Assembly (NCBI RefSeq): GCF_029873635.1
Contig: NC_080423.1
Coordinates: forward strand, 102,610,991-102,674,990
Direction of reading: 5' to 3'
Origin: Malania oleifera
Taxonomy: Eukaryota; Streptophyta; Magnoliopsida; Santalales; Ximeniaceae
DNA length: 64,000 nucleotides
Position 1 is the first letter of the stretch. Each line of letters opens with the position of its first letter. The notes beneath the pieces were generated by a model. That model made no database searches. It was not told where the DNA came from and saw nothing but the letters and a program-made list of their open reading frames with translations. Below are positions 11,850 to 22,664 of this stretch, in pieces. The translations under genes and the position numbers were made by a program.

Positions 11850-12025
11850 ACTCATCAACGAATGTTTCCTTCACTCACTCATCGATGAGTGGACACATTC
11901 ATTGACGAGTGTCCTTAACTCGCTTGTTGATGAGACTAGGGGATTATTTGACGAGTTACGATCTGAGAATATTAGGGTCTCGGTAATTACTCATCAACAA
12001 GGCTAGGGGATTCGTCGACGAGTCC
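11850..12025 (-). repeat. Array of seven TCGTCGACGAGT-type words in LTR1 copy c
   Basis: Copies at about 11850, 11876, 11898, 11918, 11945, 11987 and 12009 vary around ACTCATCGATGAGT and TCGTCGACGAGT. The array ends about 110 bases from the TATA-like site at 11732-11741. The word differs from those of LTR1 copies a and b and matches the LTR2 word. Confidence 0.7.
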
Positions 12026-12053
12026 CCTGAAATTCAGCCCTATTAGCCTTCTA

Positions 12054-14575
12054 TGTGACACCCTAATTTTTCATACCATTTTTTATATATAATAATCAAC
12101 AACAATAAACAATCATCTGTCACGTCACAAACTCTGATACCATATCAACAAGACCCGACCCGAAGTGGGGTACCGGGTAATCAGTTCATCATATATACAC
12201 ATTCCTAACAGTGGAAGTTTATATTTACATACCATTTCAAATACAAATAACCAGAGTTCTATACATCCATTCATTTTCCAAAAATCAACAAAACACTCTA
12301 GGGAATCATACATCCCTAGCTCACAACACTCACCCTGTCTATCAGAGTACCAGCTCCCTTCTATCTCGGAGCTCTATCTACTCATTTGTCACGATTTCCT
12401 GAAATGTTTAGATATTTGGGTAAGACACCTCTCAGTAAGGCAGAATAAATTATTTACAGTGTGTGGCAGAATGAGTTTCGTTATATCATAATATACTCAT
12501 TTAAAAAGATTATATCATCAGAGAAAATACACCAATATGTACTCATAATCATATAGATTTAAAACATAATCTTTTATAAGCTTTTAATTCTGTTTCTCAA
12601 ACTTATACACATGCAGTCAATATTTATCAGCGAAAGTTTCCGATGATAGGGGAGATTACACGCCCATACATGCAGCACCCCTATACTCTGATATCATTTG
12701 TAACTTTACCCAAATAGTTCGGGTGTGGCTACAACTAATACTTATCAGGGCACTCACCTTACTTAGTAAGCCCTCAGGCGAAGAGTTTTACTTCGCCTTA
12801 ATTATTTATGTAATTAAACTCACACTATTTCATTTCTCATATTCATTTCACATTCTAACTTATGAGTGTCCACGGTAACCCATCCATGTGCTGTCTGTAA
12901 CTCATGACTGCCCTGAGAATATTCTCCACGTCATGCTTCCCCCCACGATCAAGGTTGTGCGGCCCAAAAGCTGGATCTAAACCGCGGTTGGTCTACCTGG
13001 TTAAATCAAAACAATGAAACTACCCGTCTGTAGTAGGATTGGCCTGCCACTCCTTGTCCAAACGCTAGGTGGCAAAACTACCCTTCTCACTGGTTCAATC
13101 GACTATCACGCCACACTCCACGAGATAGTGTGGTAGCACTTATCATCCCACTAGCAATGGTACCATGCTTTCAAAAATACTCCAGTCTATCAGGATTCTC
13201 ATTTCCACATTTTCATATTCACATTTCCGTATTCACATTTCAGTATGTTGGTACATTTCATCACATCAGTAATATTCTCATCATTTTCTACTTCATTTCA
13301 TCATTCCAGTTCATATTTCATCTCGTATCAATATATAGCTCAATTCAATATTTCTGTACCAATATATCTTATGTCATGTATAACATCGTTTCAAATAAAA
13401 CACATTTGTATCTCACATTTTATCATATCATTGTAAAAACATAGCGGTATAACATGTTTCATCATTTCCAGTAAAAATCATTTCTACATATCACATTTCA
13501 TCATTTCTATAAAACATATCTTTATTTCTCATATTTTCATTTCGGTATCATCATATCAATATATCTTATATTATCATTTCTTTCCGTTCCAAAACATATG
13601 CATATTTATTCCATTTTATCGCAATTCCAGTATAAAATATTATTCACGTTCCTCATGCCACATAATTTCGTCTGATATTCACGATACAATATTCACATGG
13701 AAAATATCATAATTTCCTTTTCACATAATTACTCAACCAGTAATTTCAAAAATAACTGTTATAATTTATTCTCCTTACTTGACTTACCGAGAGGTTTGCT
13801 AAAATACCCAATCCCACGCCCGCAACGTTTAAGACTCCAAACCATGAAATTCACATTTTCCTCAAATCAATCAATTCAATTCCCAGAATAATAATTATTT
13901 TAATATTTACTAGGCCCATACACTCCCAATACTAATTAAACTTTAAAAATAATTAAAGGATATAATTCCACTATCCTCTCCCTAGCTTAGGAGTGATGCC
14001 TAAGAAATCCAAATTAAAAATCTGCTCCGATTAAAATGACAAGGATCGGAGCTAGGACCCCATGGTATTGTTTGATTGTCGATTTGGCTAAAGAATTAAG
14101 AAAAAATTGAAGAGAGAGTGATAGTTATCTTATCCCAGGAGTGGTGCCTACAATGCCCTAACCACGAATCCACTCTAGTGAAAAATTTTGGTGGCCGAGA
14201 TAGGAACACAGTGGTATTTCCTGTTTTTTGATCAGCCGAGTATTAGAGAAGAAATTGAAGAGAGATGGATGAGAGATACGGAGACGTGGGGAGAGAGAGA
14301 CGAGAGCTGAGAGAAGGCGCAGAGAGAATTGAAAGTCGGGGGGGTTCTTTGAAAATCTAATTGATTCTCCTGAAGCAGAATCTTCAGGAGATTTATATAT
14401 ACCAAATCTTTATATTAATATATTAATATAATACATATATATTTAGTTTTATCTTTTGTTATATTATCCTATCACCTAATCTTTTTATTTTTGTTATAAC
14501 ATTTATTTTATTATCTTATTTAATTAATAATTTAATTAGTTAATTAATTAATTAATAATATTTAATTTTTTTTCA
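12054..14575 (-). mobile_element. Nested LTR2, copy c (right edge approximate)
   Basis: The plus strand starts TGTGACACCC and shares blocks with the solo LTR2 at 60633-62844: GACACCTCTCAGTAAGG at 12425 and 60972, a CAGTGTGTGGC block at 12457 and 61006, and a CACTCACCTTACTTAGTAAG block with counterpart at 61357. It has no open frame above about 100 codons. I could not fix the right edge or a target duplication, and the usual TGCA terminus is not visible. Confidence 0.6.
14366..14391. repeat. Perfect 10-bp inverted repeat
   Basis: TCTCCTGAAG (14366-14375) and CTTCAGGAGA (14382-14391) are separated by six bases. It lies at the end of the GA-rich part of the nested LTR2. Confidence 0.85.
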
Positions 14576-15322
14576 TTTCCATGAGTGTATGTAGATTATT
14601 CATGAAATGCATGAGTCCTAGGGTCAATCTAATGGTCTTTTGAGCTTCCATTTATATCATGTGAGATATGTAAATATAAATTAAACTAAATACAAATTAC
14701 AATTGAAAATGCTGAATTATCTTCATCTTTTTGCTCTTCTACTTCCATGGATTGAGTCAAGCCATATGCACTTCAAGTTCTTTATGGCTTCCATAGCAAC
14801 CTTACTATTTGTGCGTGCTAAGTAATGATCTTGTTCAAAAGCTCAATGCACATGCAAGATACTAAGTGATTTGTCATTATCAAAATGGGATTGAACCTAT
14901 AGAGTCAATATCTTCAATTCTCACGTGTACCTACAAAACAATTTAATGATTGTGGACATCTTGAGGTCGTCCACGTGTCACCATGTCACCAAAGGAGTGG
15001 AGATTGGGAGGTCGTCCACGTGTCACCATGTCGGCAAAGCAAATGAGTAAGACATGTTGATCCCCATCAGATTCCCACAGACTCTCTGCAAGTCCCATCA
15101 AAAGCCCTAACAATTAGATTACTTTGTTGCATGTATGGGATGTCGATCGACAGTTTCTGTAATGTAGACATAAGCATGATGTTCAAGGATGAACGTCTCA
15201 AAAATATATATATATTCTTATTTTTTAGACTTTTAAAATATTTTTCCCGATTTTCCCCAAAATTTCCATATTTTTTTCTAATATTTTCCCACGTCTAAAA
15301 TTAAAAATCCAATTAAAATTAA

Positions 15323-15323
<1 letters not shown>

Positions 15324-15354
<31 letters not shown>
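15324..15354. repeat. (TAA)n microsatellite
   Basis: About ten TAA units just left of the CRE/G-box tandem repeat. Confidence 0.9.
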
Positions 15355-15355
<1 letters not shown>

Positions 15356-15460
15356 CATAATAAAACAATTCAAAAAAACTAGACCGGTTGAACTGAGGTT
15401 TGGCCAAGTTGAATTTAGGTAGGCTGCGTGTCCACCCACAATGGCGACATATATATATGT

Positions 15461-15694
15461 TTTGAATTTGCTATGGTAGGGGTGACGTCGGCATGACTTC
15501 ACCATGTCATGTGTCAGCGTTCAAATTTTTTTTTTTTTTTTTGAATTTACTGTAATGGGGGTGAGGTCAACATGACGTCACCTGTCACGTGTGAGCATCT
15601 GGTTTTTTTTTTCCTCTTTTTTATTTTTTTTTAAATTTACTGTAATAGGGCGACGTTAACATGATGTCACCTACCACGTGTCAAATTTGAATTT
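15461..15694 (+). repeat. Three tandem units carrying TGACGTCA-like and CACGTG-like words
   Basis: Three degenerate units start near 15461, 15541 and 15631. Each has a GAATTTACTGTAATGGGG-like head, a GACGT(C/T)AACATGACGTCA-like core, then a CACGTGT box and a T-run. Related sequence occurs once at 32840-32875 (GACGTTAGCATGACGTCA), which suggests an old LTR promoter piece. The core words resemble bZIP sites (CRE/as-1 and G-box), but no gene lies nearby to regulate. Confidence 0.6.
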
Positions 15695-17346
15695 ATATTA
15701 AATTTTAATAAGATATAATATAAAATTATATTAAAATTTGTCCAAACACATCCAAATCCAAATCCAAATCTAAAGTCCAAAGTCCATACTCCCAACACAA
15801 CATAAGTTATTTTTTAGTTAGATAATAATTTCATATTCGATGGGAATGGAGATCAGTTCCTGATTGGCCAGTCCATCAATTCAGTTTAATTTTCAAAACA
15901 TTGTTAAAAGTTTATAAAAAATAATTTTGATATAAGCAACAAAAACATGAAAAATAGATTAAGGCAATTAATGTGTGAGTGATAATTTTGGAAATGAAAA
16001 AAATCAGCCCCTCTAATAGACTATATTTCATAGACTAGTGAATTATAAAAGAGGCTGTGCCATGTGATCTGCGTGCAACATCATAGAGGAGTGCAATGTT
16101 GTGTAGCACAACAAATGCTATGCCACCATCAAAGTAATCTTGTTTCGGTATTAAAAAAAAAAAAAAACACCCATCAAATTCACTTGGAGTGAAATTATTT
16201 TACTATAATAAATATTTTAGTAGAATCTTCGGAAAATGAAAACAGTCAATGAATTGCCACATAAAAGAAAAAATAAAGGGGACGAAATCATAACTCTAAA
16301 CCTCAAAAAGGTTTTTCATGTTTGACTAATTCTTAAGCATTGAATTGTGACATTTTAACATTCAGACTTTAACACTTAAAAAAAAAAAAAAAAAAAAGGA
16401 GTAAGAAATCCTCTCTCAATCAGAGAAAAGAGATTCGCCTATCGCATTGGTACCTAAGAAATACCTAACAATTCAAATAAGACTTTACTAATTGGTATCT
16501 CCAAATCAAAATAATAACTTTTAAATTTTTTTTTTTACTATAAAAGCATGCATGCCCCATTCATGTCAAAAGTGAATATATCCAATATAAGAAAACTTAT
16601 CTTTAACCATCAAAGTAGGAACGTCTCTCCAGTGATGTCTAATAAAAGTTGTACCTCTATCATGTGTCCTATTATATTTAACCTGATCTTAATTTTTTTT
16701 TTAAATAATAATTTTGATTAGACAAGATCATGTTGTTAATTGGCATGATTAAAGGCAATTTTTTCCTACTGCGATGACTAGAACACTACTTTTTATGAAC
16801 AATATTTGGGATTTTAAATTTTCAACCATATAACCAACTTACAATGCAAGGATGACCTCTAGGATCATGACATCACAATTTTATTGTCATGTGCTATTGT
16901 CTGTTAAAATATTTTAATCTCAACCCTATAAGATCAAATACTTAATAAAGTTGGATTCGAGTAGGTTTAAAATACTACAGTGTAGCATTTGAAATAAAGA
17001 AATTCATATTATTAAATTTGATTAAGAGACAATCTGACTTTTTAAAATACTTACATTACACTAAAAAAATGTCTTGCTCATGCGAAAAAATTTCTATATA
17101 TACTCATCTTAATATCCACAATCTACTTTAAGCTTAAAGAATGCTAAAGATGGACACACTTTATGGCTCATTTTCTGGAAAATGTAAATTTATACTATCA
17201 AATGCTTTTATATTTTATTGCCCTAATCAAAATTGAAACCATCTCTGACAAATAAAATTCTAAAATCCTATAATTTTTTTTCTCTCTTTGCAATAGTATT
17301 TTGAATCCCATGAGTCTTTCAAATAATAATTAGTAAATTTCTCTAT
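15695..17346. other. AT-rich intergenic DNA, no gene seen
   Basis: It has no coding stretch, no recognisable transposon domain and no LTR edges. It contains A- and T-runs (for example 16151-16166 and 16378-16397). Repeated ATCCAAATCCAAATC at 15748-15770 may be part of a decayed LTR. Confidence 0.5.
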
Positions 17347-17437
17347 TCTTTTTTTTTTCTTTTCATAAAAGAGGGCGGCACCTCCATTTATTTATTAATA
17401 AACTCTCACTTTTGGCGGAGGAATACCGTGATTACAA
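17347..17437 (-). mobile_element. Retroposon 3' end fragment
   Basis: A T-run on the plus strand is followed by GAGGGCGGCACCTCC, TTTATTTATTAATAAAC and GGCGGAGGAATACCGTG. Read on the minus strand this is a short unique tail ending in poly(A), as left by a LINE or SINE insertion. The family is not identified with certainty. Confidence 0.4.
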
Positions 17438-17923
17438 TTTCTCTATTCTTTGATGTTTTGTTTGGTATGCAAAAATGAAAAAGAATATAATGAAATTGAT
17501 CTTTATAATTTTATAAATTCATGATATATTTTTTATAATTTCATTATACTCTTAATTTATTTCTTTTCAACGTATCAAATATTGGATAAGTGTAGCATGC
17601 TACACTACAATTATCGTAAGAATCATTTTCTTCTAATTGAGGAACTAAGAACAACCGACTATAAGGCATTTATTTATATATGCTTTATGTATGCTCCACG
17701 AGTTATGAGCAAAAGTTCGACATAAACATTGAGAAAAAAATGTCAAGGCTCAACTGATCATCAAAGCCAAAATGTTGTTGAAAATTAATTATGCTAATTG
17801 ATATAAGAAAACATAAGTCCTTGATCAATTTAAAAAAAAAATTAGGTCTAAAGTCTTAAAGTGTTAAACGTGATAACTTTAGCATATTTAAATATTTTAG
17901 GTGCAACTACTACCTTCTTGTTG

Positions 17924-17934
17924 TCTATAAATAG
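17924..17934 (+). promoter_or_regulatory. TATA box of truncated subtilase copy
   Basis: TCTATAAATAG lies 60 bases before the ATG at 17994. The same CTATAAATAG occurs 67 bases before the ATG of the complete gene (40555-40565), so the promoter was duplicated with the coding exons. Confidence 0.65.
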
Positions 17935-17993
17935 ATTTCAATGAATTATACTAGTATATTCTGTGGTTATTTTTCTTTGGATCTCTTAAGCAG

Positions 17994-18266
17994 ATGGATT
18001 CTTTAAGGACATTCGGCATTGCTCTTCTTGTTCTTGCTATGCAACATATGTTCTTCTGTCTCGTTCAACCAAGCAATGTGAGTTTACTTCTTTAATAAAG
18101 GGTTTGTTTGCCACTCTTATATACATACACATATATATTACACACACACATTAATATTTACTTGGATTTCACAGGTTTACATTGTGTATATGGGTGCTAC
18201 AGTTCTTGATAATCCCCAACTTACTGAGGACTCACACTATAAGGTCCTCATAAAATTGCTTGGAAG
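17994..18266 (+). pseudogene. Truncated subtilase (SBT3-like), exons 1 and 2 only
   Basis: Exon 1 (17994-18077) encodes a 28-residue signal-peptide-like segment starting MDSLRTFGIALLVLAMQH and ending QPSN. Exon 2 (18175-18266, 92 nt) encodes the inhibitor I9 prodomain start [14 protein letters not shown] to LIKLLG. Splice sites are good (GTGAGT donor, TTTCACAG acceptor, GT after 18266). The exons match those of the complete gene at 40632-40877; exon 2 is exactly the same length and ends in the same phase. Similarity continues a short way into intron 2. No exon 3 or later was found before 40632, so this is either a 5' gene fragment, a gene whose rest is in the assembly gap, or an alternative first-exon module. 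Confidence 0.75.
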
Positions 18267-19705
18267 GTTTTCATCTTTACTCATTTTTATGAACATTTAT
18301 ATATGCATATACATGTATTGTATGTTTTTAGAAATTAGGAATTTATTCAAAAATTATCGAAAACATTTAAGTCTATGTCATTCTTCACAACTTTTTTCTC
18401 TTTTGAATTCGTTGGATGCTTGTATATGGTTGTTTTCCCACCAAGATCCATCTAAGAAAGCTTGTTTAAAGTTTAGGGTTTGTTGTATTATAGAATGAAT
18501 TGTTATAATATTGGATTTGGATTTAACACCCCATACGAAAAGGAGTATATTTTAGTTTTGTAAGCAAAATCAATTTATCTTCAACGTTTTTTCATAAACG
18601 TAGTTGATCATCTAGCAATTCTAATGATGATTCACAAATAACCTAAATTCTTTCATCAAAGAGGTAGAATTTGAATTGCATGAATAAATTTGAAATTTGA
18701 GAGTATGATTATGCATAAAGAAGTCACTAGCATCTCTAGAACAACGCATTTAGTTAATAGTAACCATGAATTGTTGTGTAGTCGTGACTAGAATTGTTTC
18801 CTAATTTTCATTGAATTTCATTACGCATAGTGATGAAAAAAAGAAATTGTCTTGTACTTAATATTAGTAATTAAACTCTATTCATCCTTTTGGAACCTCA
18901 ATTGAAACTAGACTTTCCTTATCTTTAAAATTATTCAAATCATCCATCATTGTAGCACACTTTTATATATATTGTCAACCAGAATCTCATATTGGTCTTG
19001 GGATGTATAACTAGAGGTAGTCTATCTCTCTGCCTATATCCCTTCTCACCCTCTCATTATTCGAACCCAAAATCACACAATAAGGATATTTCAAGTTTGA
19101 CTTCTGGAATGTCTCTTAAGAAACATAACAGTCTTAGAGTTGGGTTATCATTTGAGTGCTTTGAGAACCTTCAACATTTTGCTTAAGCTCAAGAATTTTC
19201 TTCATCTCGAACATAATTCCAAGCATATAGTCTCAATAATGTTTCCAAACAATCCATTATTTAAATTTTATTTTTAAGGATCTTATCTTTTTTATTTCTA
19301 TTATTGAATTTATTAATATGCATTTATTTAAGATGATTATTTATTTTTATTTTCTATTATTGTCAAAAAAAATTTAGGGACACTCAAAACTTGTAAATGA
19401 GTCCTAAAAATGCTTAACCTTGGAGAGTTGTCGATACAACATTTCTAGTGTCAATGGCATATTTTTCATTTTGATTTTGATTTTTAAATTTTTGGTTTCC
19501 TTATTTTAACATTTATTTATATATTTTTATAAATTTAATTCTTCTCCACACAATCTTGTCCTAAATTTAATTGTGAATGTTTAAAAATATATGAAAAATA
19601 ATTAAAAGCTAAACATAGTTCAATCAATTTAAATAATATGTAGAAGTACATCCTACTAATTCCCATGGTGTTAATAGTCCAGATTGTACTCATTGTATTT
19701 TCACC
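18267..19705. other. Decayed intron-like and intergenic DNA
   Basis: The first about 130 bases resemble the start of intron 2 of the complete gene (AAAAATTATC at 18348 and 40964). The rest is AT-rich, without coding signals; short open frames lack any recognisable motif. Confidence 0.5.
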
Positions 19706-20150
19706 CTCTTTTTTTTTTTCTTTTGTCAAATGAAAGTCGACACTACCCTAGCCTACATTGTAGAAGGTAACTCATCTCCCATCTCCCATCCCTTCTCTTC
19801 TCATCCTTTCAATATTTAAACCGAAGATCTCGCCTCAAGTTTTAACCACTAATTAATGTCTCAAAATATCCTTGTTTATGAGTTACTTATACATCTCTAG
19901 TATGAAACAAAAAAACAAAAAAAAATTTTATCCACAACTATTTATAATATTCACACTGTTCTTTTATTAAATGATCCATTAGAATATTGGATGAGATCAA
20001 ATCATACGTGTTTATTTATTTCTTTTTTTATAGATTGAAAGTCCACATTGAACTAGGACCACATAATGAAAAGTAGTCCATTTCGCATTCCATATAATCC
20101 CCCTCCTTTTTTTTACCCTTCGTAAGATTCAAACATGAGATCTTGAATAT
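19706..20150 (-). mobile_element. Two related short retroposon-like repeats
   Basis: At 19706-19860 and 20020-20150 a T-run precedes a GAAAGTC(G/C)ACA block and a pyrimidine-rich stretch (CTCCCATCTCCCATCC; CCCCCTCC), ending near AGATCT. The same block occurs inverted at 59788 (TGTGGACTTTCAATCTAC followed by an A-run). The poly(A) side and length near 130 to 150 bp suggest SINE-like copies. The family is not identified. Confidence 0.35.
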
Positions 20151-20839
20151 GAAATTCCTGATTTTGACAACTAAGAAATAATTTTCTTTAGCTATAACAT
20201 TCTATAATTTGTAACATCTTTATATATGAATCTAGTATGTGTTCCCTAATGTGCCCTAAAAAATGACTTGATCATTTTTCTTAAAATTAGTTGTGTACAT
20301 CTTAAGGCTCTAGAGAGATCAAGTTCTTCATTTAAGTTATTCATTAAAGTTCATCTTTCATTCAATATTTTCAAAATATGCAACTCATTGTGCTCAATGA
20401 TCATTAATTATAAAATCAAAATATGATATTCAAATTGAGCAAGCTCCCCCTAAACCAAAGTATTAAAATTTTCTAACAAGGTTTAGAAAAAAATCATTTC
20501 AACATAAAAGATTTTCAATCATTCTCAACATTCGACAAAACTTTCATTTATCAAAGTAAATAAAAAAGAATCAAATTTCAAAAAATTCTCATCACTTTTA
20601 AGAAGTAGCAAAATATTTGCACAAATGTAATGTAAATAAATATATCAAACAATTTTAAAATGAAACTTTGAGTAAAAACAATTAGTTTGAAATTGTAACA
20701 ATTTTTTTTTTTAAAAAAAAAAACCCAAGTTTTATTTTTCAAAGGAATCAATTTTCAAACTAATTCTCAAATTTAGGGATATTAACCAAGAAATATTGAA
20801 AATTTTCATTCAAGGAGAAGGAGCTTACCTTATCTTTCT

Positions 20840-21340
20840 CCTCAATAATCATGAAGCAAAGATTCGTCGTCTCTTTGTCGAAGCTTGAGTCGAAGTTGCT
20901 ATCTTCCCTAACTGCATTGAAAGTCTTTTCCTTGAACCTCCTCTTTTCCTTCTTGATATATGGGCAATCGATTCAAAGATGCCTCAACTTCTTGCATTCA
21001 TAACAAGTAACTTCTCTTCTTTCTTATTTTTGTCATTCTTTTCACCCTTCTTCATTTACAAGAATCTTTTATTTTATTTATTTTGGTGGTGAGTACTATT
21101 TCTTCTTCACTATCTTCCTCTTCCTCCTTTTCTTTTGTTGAGGCAAGTGCTAATATTTTCTCTTGTCTCTTGTATTCATCACCCTCTTTACTTCTATTTT
21201 CATGCAAAAGAGGGAAACCTAAACAACTCCTCAAGAGGAATTCTTGTAGGTCTTTTTACTCAAGATGGTGGTCTTCTGTGCCTCCCCACTTTTTGGCAAG
21301 CACCTAAGTTTCTTTGCAACAAGTTTCAAAATTAGTCCTA
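20840..21340 (-). pseudogene. Ty1/copia (SIRE-like) gag remnant with zinc knuckle
   Basis: The minus strand reads LRSCLGFPLLHENRSKEGDE, an acidic stretch EKEEEEDSEEEIV, then across frame breaks ECKKLRHL-stop-IDCP (a CCHC knuckle with a stop near its middle). RRFKEKTFNAVREDSNF and NLCFMIIEEKDK follow. This order is typical of the C-terminal gag of SIRE-type plant copia elements. Stops and frameshifts show it is dead. The matching 5' LTR is at 21882-22564; pol was not found to the left. Confidence 0.6.
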
Positions 21341-21869
21341 ATTCTTATCAAGAATTGTTAAAAACATTAATTATATCAACAAACTTAGTAACATAACATT
21401 ATTTTCTTATTTTGATGCATTTCACAAACATTTCATATTCCCATGACAGAATATTTATCATGGCAATATTTTTAACCCTTGAGGTTCCTCATGAGACATG
21501 AAGTGTGTGCTAATTTTGATCAGCAAAGGTATATTCAATGATGTACTTAAATTCTCTACGTCTATGTATAATGTAAATATTCATAAACTTTAAGAGTTTT
21601 GTTTGGCACATGCATTTTTTCATTTCATTCCCATATTTTATTTTTGGGTTGGTTTTCACCATTCCCACTGGGGTTAGCAGATTGTTTCATCCCTAGATAA
21701 CATCCCAAATTTTAAAATTAAAAGAACTTAGAAAATGGTCATCCTATTTTTTTCAATATGCAAAAATCTTTCATTAAAAAATAGGGTCAAAACAATGGAG
21801 AATCCCTGATCCAATTTGACTTTGGCCTGGTCATTCAAAGACGGATTGGCATTTAAAAGAGTGCCCTTA
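21341..21869. other. Probable upstream gag and leader of the copia remnant, unreadable
   Basis: Placed between the gag zinc knuckle and the primer-site-like sequence. It has no open frame above 76 codons and no recognisable motif. Confidence 0.3.
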
Positions 21870-22564
21870 CAATGATACAATTGTTTACTAAAGTAACACC
21901 TAAGAGGGGTTGAATTGAATTTAATATAACTAAAGTTTGATGCAAAATTTAAAAGCATTTAAAACAAAACCAGCAAATACACAATGTCAAAACAATTTAA
22001 AAAAAAGTGAAGGAAAAGAACTTCAAAACTCCTCTTAAACAATAATGTTTGGGTGGGTTTTTTTGTTCCGGCTATCCCTCACTTGTGTTTCACACTCTCT
22101 CAAGGGCCTTGCCCTTGAGGTTCTAGTTTCCGCTTTGTTTTATGGAGACCAAGGAAGCTAATACAACCCTTATTTTTCGAAGACCAAGGATCCAATTACA
22201 AGAATGCTTACAACAACAAAAAAACTGCCTTATTCGGAATAATTTATTAACTTCGGCACATCATAAGAAACTCTCAAGAATAGGCAAGATTAGGCTCAAG
22301 AGTCGTCTAGAGTTCTCTCACAATTCGCAATTTGAGAACACAAGAGAGATTAAAGAGAATTGAAAGTTAAAAGAACTTTTTTAGATATTCAACATGTTAT
22401 CTTTTACGTTCTCTAATCCTTTAGAGGATATATATAGAGATTACGATAAACTAGTCCCCTTTCTGCTATCTACCCCGTGGAGGCTTTGTTTGCTACTCAG
22501 ATTCATCAAATGCTTTATTGACCCAACCAAGCACTTACAGTCGTTGATAGAAAAACGCTGCTTG
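21870..22564 (-). mobile_element. Partial copia 5' LTR with degenerate primer site, ending at the gap
   Basis: The plus strand starts TGTTTACTAAAGTAACACC at 21882, then AAGAGGGGTTGAATTG, an LTR terminus like that of LTR1. The adjacent minus-strand ATTGTATCATTG (21870-21881) looks like a decayed Met-tRNA primer site. The sequence runs to the N gap, so the LTR's far end is missing. Confidence 0.5.
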
Positions 22565-22664
22565 NNNNNNNNNNNNNNNNNNNNNNNNNNNNNNNNNNNN
22601 NNNNNNNNNNNNNNNNNNNNNNNNNNNNNNNNNNNNNNNNNNNNNNNNNNNNNNNNNNNNNNNN
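22565..22664. other. Assembly gap (100 N)
   Basis: Exactly 100 N, the usual placeholder for a gap of unknown size. The true distance and content, possibly including exons of the truncated subtilase, are not known. Confidence 0.99.

Larger units (their letters stand above)
10589..14910 (-). mobile_element. LTR1 solo LTR, copy c, with an LTR2 nested inside
   Basis: A 4322-bp insert in the chromovirus 5' LTR. It starts TATGAATTTAGGTGTAATC and ends GAGTCAATA, flanked by perfect TCTTC duplications (10584-10588 and 14911-14915). The uninterrupted sequence is seen at 3200-3215. The G-run at 10975-10990, the TATA-like complement of 11732-11741 and the word array at 11850-12025 follow the LTR1 order. 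From about 12054 a second LTR interrupts it, and LTR1 sequence resumes near 14575. No coding domain was seen. Confidence 0.75.
9408..15066 (-). mobile_element. Chromovirus 5' LTR, split by a nested LTR
   Basis: The LTR consists of 9408-10588 and 14911-15066, about 1.34 kb in all, matching the 3' LTR at 2191-3313. The plus-strand edges are TGATGTAGGATGG and GTTGATCCCCA. Two tandem copies of a GTCGTCCACGTGTCACCATG block occur at 14966 and 15012 where the 3' LTR has only one (about 3258). The LTR is interrupted by 10589-14910 with the 5-bp duplication TCTTC. Confidence 0.7.

Noticed and set aside
12165-13444. Several overlapping frames of 60 to 108 codons
   Set aside because: They lie inside the nested LTR2, which has no coding domains in its other copies.
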